A DNA stretch of 64,000 nt, taken from positions 1 through 64,000 of the forward strand of contig CALFSX010000278.1 in the NCBI GenBank assembly GCA_937916515.1, written 5' to 3'. The notes under the pieces were generated by a model. That model made no database searches. It worked only from the letters and a program-made list of their open reading frames with translations, and was not told the DNA's origin. This document shows, one piece after another, positions 44,464 to 52,015 of this stretch (its first letter is position 1; each line of letters begins with the position of its first letter). The stretch is from an uncultured Planctomycetaceae bacterium (lineage in GTDB: Bacteria > Planctomycetota > Planctomycetia > Planctomycetales > Planctomycetaceae). A program made the translations under genes and the position numbers.

Positions 44464-46605
44464 CTACTTCGTTTGCTTTTCCGCCAGGCACAAACCCAGA
44501 GCCAGTGAATATCTACCTGGAACAAGGTCTATTCGAGTGGCGTAGAACGCGTGATCCTGATTGTCCACAAATTCGCCTTCCAGCTTCAACATGGGAACGA
44601 CCGAATCCCAGGACGCAGCAATGGAACTCATTGACTGTCCATCGTTGGCTTTTACGCGAGATCCCGAACTGTCCAGTTGCATCAAAACCTTGCAATCGTT
44701 GTCCAGAACGTAAAGCCGATTAATTGCGTGAAACCGTCCACGAATTTCGTTTTCGATCAGTCGTTCCAGACTGGCTTCGATTCTTACGAAACCGAACGGT
44801 TCTTCTGTTTCGTCATCAAACACAGGTACGGTTGCAGCCAGCAAAGGAGTTGGCGACTTTCCCCAGGACGCAGTTGTTGGATCCGGGCATTCGGACGACA
44901 GTGCCACAAAAACTTCGTCCGGCTTGCCTGCGAGTGCTTTTTTCATGCACGAAGTCAGGTTGCCGGATACAAGTCGACTTGCAGGAATCGACCGCACGTT
45001 GGAAACATCATCGATCGGGCGTTCAATTCGGACCAGTTCCTGAAACTTACTGCCATCAGCTTTGGCAAATGACACCGCACAGAAGTCGCAGTTGGTCTTC
45101 AACAATCCGGAGAAAATCACTGACAGATGACTTCGCAACACGGATTGTTCGTCATCTCGGCGTCCGGCAATGGAATTCACAATTCCCTGAATCGGCGGCA
45201 ACGAAGACATAAACCGGACGTTGCGTTCCAGATCTCTCACAGCTGACATCATCGCTGTGCGAAGTTCTCTGGCTTCGCTGCGACTGTTGGAATACTTCTG
45301 CCGACGCTCACTTCTGCCCGCCATCCACTGCTGAACGGCATCAGCCACTTCAGCCGCTGATTGATATCGAGAATGTGGCTTAAACTGCATTGCCTTAACG
45401 CAAATGGCTTCAAGGTCAGCCGGAATTCCCGACATGTAATCACGAGGGCGCGGCGTTGCTCCGCCGGAAATCTGCTTCAGTAATTGAGCAATAGGAACCG
45501 CATTGCCCTCCTGCACACTGCTGTTTTGATGGGGCGCAGAAGCTGTCAGCATCGCAAACAGGATGGCCCCAAGCCCGTACACATCAGTACGGCTGTCAAC
45601 TTTATCCAACTGTCCGGCAGCCTGTTCAGGAGCCATGTACAGGGGAGTCCCGATAACTTCGCCCGCCATTGTCTTGGTGAAGGAACTATCTGCAGAAAGC
45701 GGCACTCCCGACATGTGACCTTCTGTTTCGTTGCCGTCATTGACTTTTGCAAGCCCCCAGTCCAGAACAATAACCTGACCGAAGTTGTCCAGGGCAACGT
45801 TTTCCGGCTTCAGATCACGATGAATGACTCCACGAGAATGAGCATATGCGATGGCCTGACACACGCCGATGAAGGCTGTTAACAGACGATGCAGGTCCAT
45901 CGTGACATCTTCGCCGGCAATCTTTTTGTCGTGGTATTCTTCAATCGCATCGACAAGAGTTCGCTTGCCTACAAAACGCATCGCATAGAATGGTTGCCCC
46001 GTGGTTTCGTCAGTTCCGAACTGATACAGCGGGACGATATTCGGATGTTCCAGACGCCCGGTGATTTCCGCTTCTCGACGGAATCGTTCCCATGCTCGCG
46101 GATGCTCTGCCGCATCGGCGTTCATTTCTTTTAGAGCAACGGAACGCAGCAATCGTTCGTCGCGAGCCAGCCAAACGGTACCGAGCCCGCCTTTGCCCAG
46201 TTCGCGGGTCAGAGTAAACCGTGACTTTAGACTGCGTTCGTCTGCATGGCTGCTGATCGGCAACTGTTGAATCATCGCATGTGTCGATGAAATGGCAGAA
46301 TCGTGGAAGGCGGCGCCGGTCACCGTAATTCCGAACTGACTGGACCGAGCTGCCTCAAGCCGAATCGATTGCTTCATTCGCAATGCGGCATCGGCTGAAA
46401 GTCCAGGTGCAACGGATGTGTCTCCATCTCGCGAACGCTTGCCGACATCGGACAGCGAATCGTTAATCATCTTCGACAGCTTCGCATAATTTCTGGACTG
46501 CTGGCTGGCGGCGATCTTTTCGTCAATGGTTCGTTGTTGATCGTTGGTCAGAGTTGCTGACAGCGACTTACTGATCAATTCTGAAATTTTCTGGTCGTTA
46601 GGCAT
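44464..46605 (-). CDS. Serine/threonine protein kinase with C-terminal Cache-like sensor
   Basis: 713 aa from the ATG at 46605, chosen because AGGAGGT lies 8 bases upstream, inside the sigma gene's last codons. The kinase domain lies around residues 125-405: glycine loop ELGKGGLGTVWLARD, VALKEM lysine, HRDLKPENVALDN catalytic loop, and VLDWGLAK, where DWG replaces DFG, as common in planctomycetes. The activation region reads GTPLYMAPEQAAGQLDKVDS. After residue 420 a region (LERNVRFMSSLPPIQGIVNS...VFDDETEEPFGFVRIEASL) resembles dCache sensor domains, yet I see no membrane segment before it, so it may sense a cytosolic ligand. It overlaps the sigma gene by 8 bp and probably controls it. Confidence 0.92.
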   Translation of the reverse strand: MPNDQKISELISKSLSATLTNDQQRTIDEKIAASQQSRNYAKLSKMINDSLSDVGKRSRDGDTSVAPGLSADAALRMKQSIRLEAARSSQFGITVTGAAFHDSAISSTHAMIQQLPISSHADERSLKSRFTLTRELGKGGLGTVWLARDERLLRSVALKEMNADAAEHPRAWERFRREAEITGRLEHPNIVPLYQFGTDETTGQPFYAMRFVGKRTLVDAIEEYHDKKIAGEDVTMDLHRLLTAFIGVCQAIAYAHSRGVIHRDLKPENVALDNFGQVIVLDWGLAKVNDGNETEGHMSGVPLSADSSFTKTMAGEVIGTPLYMAPEQAAGQLDKVDSRTDVYGLGAILFAMLTASAPHQNSSVQEGNAVPIAQLLKQISGGATPRPRDYMSGIPADLEAICVKAMQFKPHSRYQSAAEVADAVQQWMAGRSERRQKYSNSRSEARELRTAMMSAVRDLERNVRFMSSLPPIQGIVNSIAGRRDDEQSVLRSHLSVIFSGLLKTNCDFCAVSFAKADGSKFQELVRIERPIDDVSNVRSIPASRLVSGNLTSCMKKALAGKPDEVFVALSSECPDPTTASWGKSPTPLLAATVPVFDDETEEPFGFVRIEASLERLIENEIRGRFHAINRLYVLDNDCKVLMQLDSSGSRVKANDGQSMSSIAASWDSVVPMLKLEGEFVDNQDHAFYATRIDLVPGRYSLALGLCLAEKQTK

Positions 46606-47224
46606 TCTGGCTAACCTCCTGCTCTGCAAACCATTTTGTTCCCACACATTTTGCCAGAGCCAGTCGAGCTCTATGCAAACGTACCCAAAGATTTGCTGGA
46701 GTGATGTTCAGCTCCTTACAGATTTGATCAGTGTCCATTTCTTCCATCACGCTCAGCACAAACACGTCAGCCTGACCAGCAGGAATGTGGCTTAAACAAC
46801 CTCGCACAACTTCCCAGACTTCCTGAGATTCCAGCTGGTCATCCGGCGTCACCGCAAACGCACCGTTCTTCCAGTTACCCTGCTGATTGAACAACTGAGA
46901 CGATGGATCGTTGCTGTCGTCAGACTTTCCGTCGCGATCGTACCGATTTCTCATCCGTACATGATCAACGATTTTGCGTTTCAGAATTCCCAGCAACCAG
47001 GCACGTTCAGCTCCCTCGCCCGTAAAACGTTCTCGATAACGAATGCCGGCAAGAAAGGTTTCCTGAACAACTTCTTCTGCCGCGTTTGTGTCGCGCAGCC
47101 GCGAAAAGGCGTACCGGTAAAGGTAGTCACCATATTCGTCCACCCAGACTTCCGGGTTGGCCGACGAGCCTGAATTTTTCAGGTCTGAGCTGCTCAGGCC
47201 TGCGTTTTCGTTGGAGTTATCCAA
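46598..47224 (-). CDS. ECF-type RNA polymerase sigma factor
   Basis: 208 aa. Region 2: YGDYLYRYAFSRLRDTNAAE then EVVQETFLAGIRYRERF, WLLGILKRKIVDHVR. Region 4: GQADVFVLSVMEEMDTDQIC then KELNITPANLWVRLHRARLAL (helix-turn-helix). It has no anti-sigma gene beside it; instead the overlapping downstream gene is a protein kinase. ECF-kinase pairing is a known planctomycete/actinobacterial arrangement in which phosphorylation may replace an anti-sigma factor. The insertion of about 35 residues between regions 2 and 4 (RDGKSDDSNDPSSQ) is Ser/Asp-rich and could be a phosphorylation target; that is inference. Confidence 0.93.
   Translation of the reverse strand: MDNSNENAGLSSSDLKNSGSSANPEVWVDEYGDYLYRYAFSRLRDTNAAEEVVQETFLAGIRYRERFTGEGAERAWLLGILKRKIVDHVRMRNRYDRDGKSDDSNDPSSQLFNQQGNWKNGAFAVTPDDQLESQEVWEVVRGCLSHIPAGQADVFVLSVMEEMDTDQICKELNITPANLWVRLHRARLALAKCVGTKWFAEQEVSQNA
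46614..46620 (-). promoter_or_regulatory. Shine-Dalgarno of the kinase gene within the sigma gene
   Basis: AGGAGGT, 8 bases before ATG 46605, overlapping the codons for the sigma factor's C-terminal Gln-Glu-Val. This indicates translational coupling and fixes the kinase start. Confidence 0.75.
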
Positions 47225-47302
47225 ACCATCACCTTAATTCATAATCGGCCAACGTTCTATTTCTTATGGTCGAAACACGTTGGGGATTCCTTACAGATTT
47301 TC

Positions 47303-47456
47303 CTGACAAGGGCTTCGTCCTTGACCCCGTGGCGTGGTATGCGGAAAGACGTGGTACGTTCGAATTGCCGAACCGATGCGCTGTCGCTGCGATAAACTTG
47401 CGGGCATTGTGCTCGCAACATTTTAAGCAAGAATTCAACGACGGCTTCGCCCGGCC
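47303..47456 (-). repeat. Family A dispersed repeat, copy 8
   Basis: Starts CTGACAAGGGCTTCGTCCTT, contains GGCGTGGTATGCGGAAAGACG and GATGCGCTGTCGCTGCGATA, then CATTTTAAGCAAGAATTC and a truncated left half ending GGCTTCGCCC. It fills most of the spacer 47225-47562 upstream of the sigma gene, so the sigma promoter must be in or near it. Confidence 0.8.
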
Positions 47457-47562
47457 GTGAAGAGTTTTCATGCGGAAAAACACGGGTTAAACAGTAAAAT
47501 TCAACGGTTGCGGTTGAAAGCTCTGCTGTCGCAAATTGCGATGCTGAATTATCAGGTAATGT

Positions 47563-48519
47563 TTATTCCGGAGCTGCTGAACCGTCTCCGCCAGACGCCC
47601 CGGGCTTACGCTTTCGACCTCGCCGACGACGTTTGCGTTTTTCCCCACTTGCGGGCCCCGCTTGTGGCCCCGTGGAATCGCCTGGTTTTGCGCTGTGATC
47701 AGCAGCAGACACCTGAACGACGGGCTTTGCGGAAGGCGTTTCGCCGGACTGATTTTCGGTTCTGGCAGTCGTTGCCGGGGTTTTGATATCAGCAGCTTCT
47801 CCGCTGCGATTGCCCCCTTTGCGAGAACGACGGCGGCGACGGCCCTTGCGATGTTCGGTTGATGGTTCACCGTCAGCGGAAGTTGACGAACCAACCTGGT
47901 TGCCGGAATCGCCAACGTCCTGTCCAATCGACGCAGCTTCATCTTTACCAGAAGTCTGATTCGACGGGCTTTTGTTGGTCCTGCGAGATCGATCGGGCTT
48001 CGAGCGGTCTGGCCTTGAACGGTCCGACTTTGATTCGCTGGATCGCTGCCGAGATCCCGGTGCTGGCTTTTCGCCGGATGATTGCAGTAACGGCGATGAT
48101 TCTATGCCGATACCAAACTCGGCCCACTCGTCTTCTTCGGCCCCTGTTTCCGGTCCAGTCGCTGGCGAAGTATCATCCTCAGGAGCCGCTTCGGCTCGCA
48201 AATAGCCAGTACCGCGAAACGGCTTCTTTTCTTTCGGTTCGACATATTCTGAAACCGGAGTAAACCCTTCCTTTGCAGGAAGCTCTTCCACCAACTCGGC
48301 TTCTGTGGGTGTCGTGTACTCGTCGGTTTGGTAGGTAATAAATCGTGAGATATCAACCGGCGGCGGCGGCTCTTCAACAATCGCCATAAAGCATGGAGGA
48401 TCGCTGCAGCGGCACGTGCGTGAAGCGACGGCTCCGCGAGTTCTCACGGTGCGAGAACACTTGGCGCACTTCCAAACGCGGAAGATCCCGAGTTCTAATT
48501 GAAGGATGGGGCCCTTAAT
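47563..48519 (-). CDS. Zinc-ribbon protein with disordered basic tail
   Basis: The track starts at a GTG at 48447, but the frame is open further upstream and encodes IFRVWKCAKCSRTVRTRG then CRCSDPPCF, a likely zinc ribbon (CxxC...CxC...C). Since the track start would cut the ribbon, translation probably begins upstream; no ATG/GTG/TTG is available in frame, but an ATT at 48519 lies 7 bases after GGAGA. The remainder is Pro/Glu-rich (VEEPPPPVDISRFITYQTDE) and then disordered, Ser/Lys/Arg-rich with KGRRRRRSRKGGNRS and KRKRRRRGRKRKPG. Such tails bind RNA or DNA. 318 aa with the ATT start, 294 with the GTG. Function unknown. Confidence 0.6.
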   Translation of the reverse strand: MKGPILQLELGIFRVWKCAKCSRTVRTRGAVASRTCRCSDPPCFMAIVEEPPPPVDISRFITYQTDEYTTPTEAELVEELPAKEGFTPVSEYVEPKEKKPFRGTGYLRAEAAPEDDTSPATGPETGAEEDEWAEFGIGIESSPLLQSSGEKPAPGSRQRSSESKSDRSRPDRSKPDRSRRTNKSPSNQTSGKDEAASIGQDVGDSGNQVGSSTSADGEPSTEHRKGRRRRRSRKGGNRSGEAADIKTPATTARTENQSGETPSAKPVVQVSAADHSAKPGDSTGPQAGPASGEKRKRRRRGRKRKPGASGGDGSAAPE

Positions 48520-48570
48520 GGCAAATTCTCCGGCTTTCAGGCGTTTCGCAGCTGCTTGGTTTCACTGTTG

Positions 48571-48808
48571 TTAGATTCTTACTGCAGGGAACATGTTCAC
48601 GTTGAGTCAAGTTTTCTGAGCGACAGCGGAGCGTTTCCGAGCGGCAGCTCGAATGGTCTGAGGCACAGCCTCGTTAGATTCTTACTGAAAAGATTGCGTG
48701 CACGATGCGAGGATATTTATCGTAGCGACAACGGAGCGGCTCGGCGATTCAAACGTACCACGTCTTTCCGCATACCACTCCACTGGGTTAAGGGCGAAGC
48801 CCTTGTTA
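48571..48808 (+). repeat. Family A dispersed repeat, copy 9 (full length, best preserved)
   Basis: Left half CTGAGCGACAGCGGAGCGTT TCCGAGC-GGCA-GCTCG ending GAGGC-ACA-GCCTC-GTTAGA; right half CGTAGCGACAACGGAGCGGC ending CAAGGGC-GAA-GCCCTTG-TTAC. The halves share the core GCGAC-A/G-CGGAGCG. Confidence 0.92.
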
Positions 48809-49003
48809 CGGCAAATTGTCGCAACCAGAATCAGCGTTTCCAGGCAAAACCGATCCAAACACGAAACGAGCGGCACTTCGCACTGAATTCAGATTGTCGC
48901 CCTGAAACCGCTATCCTGCAACCGAGCTTGCAATTTCGCACTCAGAGAACCTTGGTTTTGCCTGCCTATTGCGAAAAATCAAAGGCAATTCCGCAGAGGA
49001 CCG
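48809..49003. other. Gene-free stretch
   Basis: 195 bases after repeat copy 9, between it and the 3' end of the CRTAC1-like gene. Nothing recognised; no clear terminator for that gene. Confidence 0.35.
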
Positions 49004-52000
49004 CTATTGATCTTTAAGCGAAACCTGCGGCACATCATTCTCAACCGGAACGGAAGTTATTGTCGCAGACGTCTGATACGTCGCAGATATGCTGCCTTCA
49101 ACGGCAATCAGCACTCCATCTGCAGCGATATTGGTCAGGATTGACGTCGCCCCGGACGGCCAGCGAATGGTCAGCTTTTCCACGTTTGCTGTGTCGCCGA
49201 AACCAAAGTGTAACCGACGCTGATTGCTGGCCTGATATCCGTCACCTGCGGAGACCTGTTTCCAGACTACGTTGCCACTAATCTCAGCTTCCACCGTTGC
49301 TCCGCAGGCATCGCGAGCAGTTTGTCGGGCATGCAACTGAACGTCCAGCCAGTGGCCGTATTCTTTAGTGGTGTTCGAAACCAGCATTGTGGGAGAAGCG
49401 ATGTTGGACACCACAAAATCTGTTCGACCGTCCTGATTCCAGTCAACAGTCGCCAGCGAACGTCCCAATGCATTCCGTTGAAACGGTTCACCAAGCTGCT
49501 TTGGGTTTAGCTGCTGGAAGTGCGTTCGATGGCTGCCGTCAAAAAACTGCAAAGGCATTTTGTACTGCCCATTGTCGTCACGAAAGTCAGCCACATGACC
49601 GTTGGCCACCACGATATCCAGAACTCCACGATTGGCTGCGTCCAAAAACTGAGTTCCCCATCCAACATACTGCAGCCCGGAACTTCGAAGCCCTGCCGTT
49701 GCAACCGCATCCTGAAAGAAACCACCTTCCTGTTGCAGGTAGAGACAATTGGCTTCACCTTCAAAATTTGTAACAAACAAATCCAGGTGTCGATTGCCAT
49801 CCAGGTCGGCAGCCGCCACTCCCATGGCCGCCGTTGGATCACCCAGCATGTTCACCGCCAGGCCACGTTCAGCAGCGATGTCCTGATACACATCAGAATC
49901 AACAACCGGATGAAGCAGGAAATTGGGAACCTGGTCGTTGGCGATAAACAAAACCGGCCTGGGATCGCCGTTCGAAAACATCGCAACAATCCCAAGTCCT
50001 TTCGCCAGATCCTTTGGGGCAGCATCCACGACTCGCCGAAATGTGCCATCCGCCTGTGACAACCAGACATGATCTTCAGCGCCTGAAAAATCGCGAACCG
50101 AACAACGATTTCGGCCACATTCCACCTTAAAGACATTCTCCCCCGACAGATAGTTGACGTCGTAAATGTCTGGATTGCCGTCGCCATTCAGGTCCAGAAT
50201 CAGACAGCTGGATGTCCATGCCGCTTCTGTCAGTCCGCACTGCTGAGCCACATCATCAAACGTGCCGTCTCCATTGTTGATCAGCAATTGATTAGCTCCA
50301 ATGCAGGCGACGTAGATATCCGGAAAGCCATCGTCATTGAAGTCACCAACGGAACACCCCTGCCCATAGCCGTCGTCTTTGAGCATAGCAGCATCGGCGA
50401 CGGCGAACCCCTGTTGTGCTGAACGGTTTCGGTACAGCACGTCATAGTATTTTTCCACAGCAGCGGGGACGCTCTGCCCCTTGGCCCAGGGCTCACCCTG
50501 AGTCAGAAAAATGTCCGGCTGCAGATCGCCGTCAAAGTCGACAATCCCCACGCCGCCTCCGGTGGATTCAAAGATCCGGACGTCTCGAGCAAGTGGATCA
50601 GCACTTTGGTAATAGGTGAAGTCAATGCCCGCATCCACAGCGGAATCAGTAAAGCTGATCCCTGCAGCATCCAGTGCAAGTTTTGGCGTTGATGCAGAGC
50701 GTTCCAGTAGCGTGTCGATGCCAGGCCAATCTGCCAGGTCGAACAGTGCAGCGATATTAATCGAGGCGAGTTTGTGCGTGGAATCCCCAGTCCCAGCCTC
50801 GTTTGCCCCTTTTTCAGCTCTGTCAATCCATGCCGACGGCCCAAAACGATCTTTGGCCAGGTTCGACCACGCCTCCGCTTCCTGCTTTCTGCCAATGTCG
50901 TTTAGCAGCGAAATTAATTCCGCAAAGCTTTCGGCCTGTTGCCCCTGAGAGATCAATACACGTTCCATCACCTCAATACATCTTTTCAAATCATTACAAC
51001 GCTGCACGCACAAATCTGCGTTCATGTGATTCAGACTGGTCAACACCTGCCCCAGCTGAAACATTGAACGGCGATCATGGGGAGCATCCTGCACGGCTTT
51101 CCAAAAACAACGAGCGGCAACTTGCGGGGCTTCCATTTTTCGAGCCCACAAGCCCTGCACATATTGCACGCCAGCAGAATCCTTAACGCCTTCCGGCAAA
51201 TCACGACACCATTGTTGAAATGCGATGGAATCCGAGTTCAGCAGCAGTTCGCCAAGTAGCGCATGAGCGTCTGCCCAATCCGGGCACTTCGCGACTACTC
51301 GCTTCAAACCTGCCTGAGCAGCAGCAGGGTCGTTTCTGCTTAGGGCAGACTTTGCCTGAAACATCCAAACGTACGGATCGTCAGACAACGACGAAGAACA
51401 CTTCGGAAAGTTCGTAACGTTGCCATATGGCCGTTCTGGTTCCATCAGTGATACGAGATCTGGTATCTTGATTCTGTAGGAAGAAAGTATCTGCAGCAAA
51501 TACGGTCTGGCCTGCGATGTCAGCCCCGTTGCATTCAACAGGCCAACAAGCCGTTCGCTCACTTCAAATTGATTGCTGTTTAAGGAACTCAGGTACCGCA
51601 ACTCATCGATACCTTCTTCGTATTTGCAGTTAATCAGAAACAGCTCAGAGCGAGCCTTCGCAATTGAAATAGCAAGTTCGGTACCGTCGCGTGGAACTCG
51701 CTTCCAGATTTCCAGAGCCTCACGAGTATCGCCCATGCCAAAGGCTGCACGCCCCAGAATGAACTGACACTGCTGCCACCTGTCATCGGTTTCCGGAATG
51801 TCCTTAACCAGTTCAGTAGCTTCCGCGTACCGACCATATTCCAAAGCTTCCGTCGCCGCCGCCAGCGTGTCAACGGGCTTGCTGCGTCCGCACCCAGCCA
51901 TCGCCAGGCAGATCAGCAAAAGACATGGTTGCCGCCAGCCGGTTTGTAGACGCGAAGCCGCGTTACTCGGAAGACTTCTTCGAAGTTCCGGTAAGCTTTT

Positions 52001-52015
52001 CAAACATCTTTGCAT
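49004..52015 (-). CDS. TPR-FG-GAP/ASPIC-UnbV (CRTAC1-like) lipoprotein
   Basis: 1003 aa. Lipoprotein signal with lipobox CLAMAGC (Cys about 42); TPR repeats from about 55 to 420 (EALEYGRYAEATELVKDIPE; AQAGLKRVVAKCPDWADAHA); then VCBS/FG-GAP beta-propeller blades with calcium-type motifs DFDGDLQPDIFL, DFNDDGFPDIYVA, DLNGDGNPDIYDV and DLDGNRHLDLFVT; then ASPIC/UnbV near 900-980 (RRLHFGFGDTANVEKLTIRW PSG). It would be a surface or periplasmic binding protein. It is the last gene of a three-gene operon and overlaps the cytochrome gene by 53 bp. No obvious SD. Partner of the second CRTAC1-like gene at 53990. Confidence 0.92.
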   Translation of the reverse strand: MQRCLKSLPELRRSLPSNAASRLQTGWRQPCLLLICLAMAGCGRSKPVDTLAAATEALEYGRYAEATELVKDIPETDDRWQQCQFILGRAAFGMGDTREALEIWKRVPRDGTELAISIAKARSELFLINCKYEEGIDELRYLSSLNSNQFEVSERLVGLLNATGLTSQARPYLLQILSSYRIKIPDLVSLMEPERPYGNVTNFPKCSSSLSDDPYVWMFQAKSALSRNDPAAAQAGLKRVVAKCPDWADAHALLGELLLNSDSIAFQQWCRDLPEGVKDSAGVQYVQGLWARKMEAPQVAARCFWKAVQDAPHDRRSMFQLGQVLTSLNHMNADLCVQRCNDLKRCIEVMERVLISQGQQAESFAELISLLNDIGRKQEAEAWSNLAKDRFGPSAWIDRAEKGANEAGTGDSTHKLASINIAALFDLADWPGIDTLLERSASTPKLALDAAGISFTDSAVDAGIDFTYYQSADPLARDVRIFESTGGGVGIVDFDGDLQPDIFLTQGEPWAKGQSVPAAVEKYYDVLYRNRSAQQGFAVADAAMLKDDGYGQGCSVGDFNDDGFPDIYVACIGANQLLINNGDGTFDDVAQQCGLTEAAWTSSCLILDLNGDGNPDIYDVNYLSGENVFKVECGRNRCSVRDFSGAEDHVWLSQADGTFRRVVDAAPKDLAKGLGIVAMFSNGDPRPVLFIANDQVPNFLLHPVVDSDVYQDIAAERGLAVNMLGDPTAAMGVAAADLDGNRHLDLFVTNFEGEANCLYLQQEGGFFQDAVATAGLRSSGLQYVGWGTQFLDAANRGVLDIVVANGHVADFRDDNGQYKMPLQFFDGSHRTHFQQLNPKQLGEPFQRNALGRSLATVDWNQDGRTDFVVSNIASPTMLVSNTTKEYGHWLDVQLHARQTARDACGATVEAEISGNVVWKQVSAGDGYQASNQRRLHFGFGDTANVEKLTIRWPSGATSILTNIAADGVLIAVEGSISATYQTSATITSVPVENDVPQVSLKDQ

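Noticed and set aside
48682-48876. 64-aa minus ORF (and similar frames at 47266 and in the 708-aa ORF) with the same peptide
   Set aside because: These are translations of the family A repeat, not independent genes.
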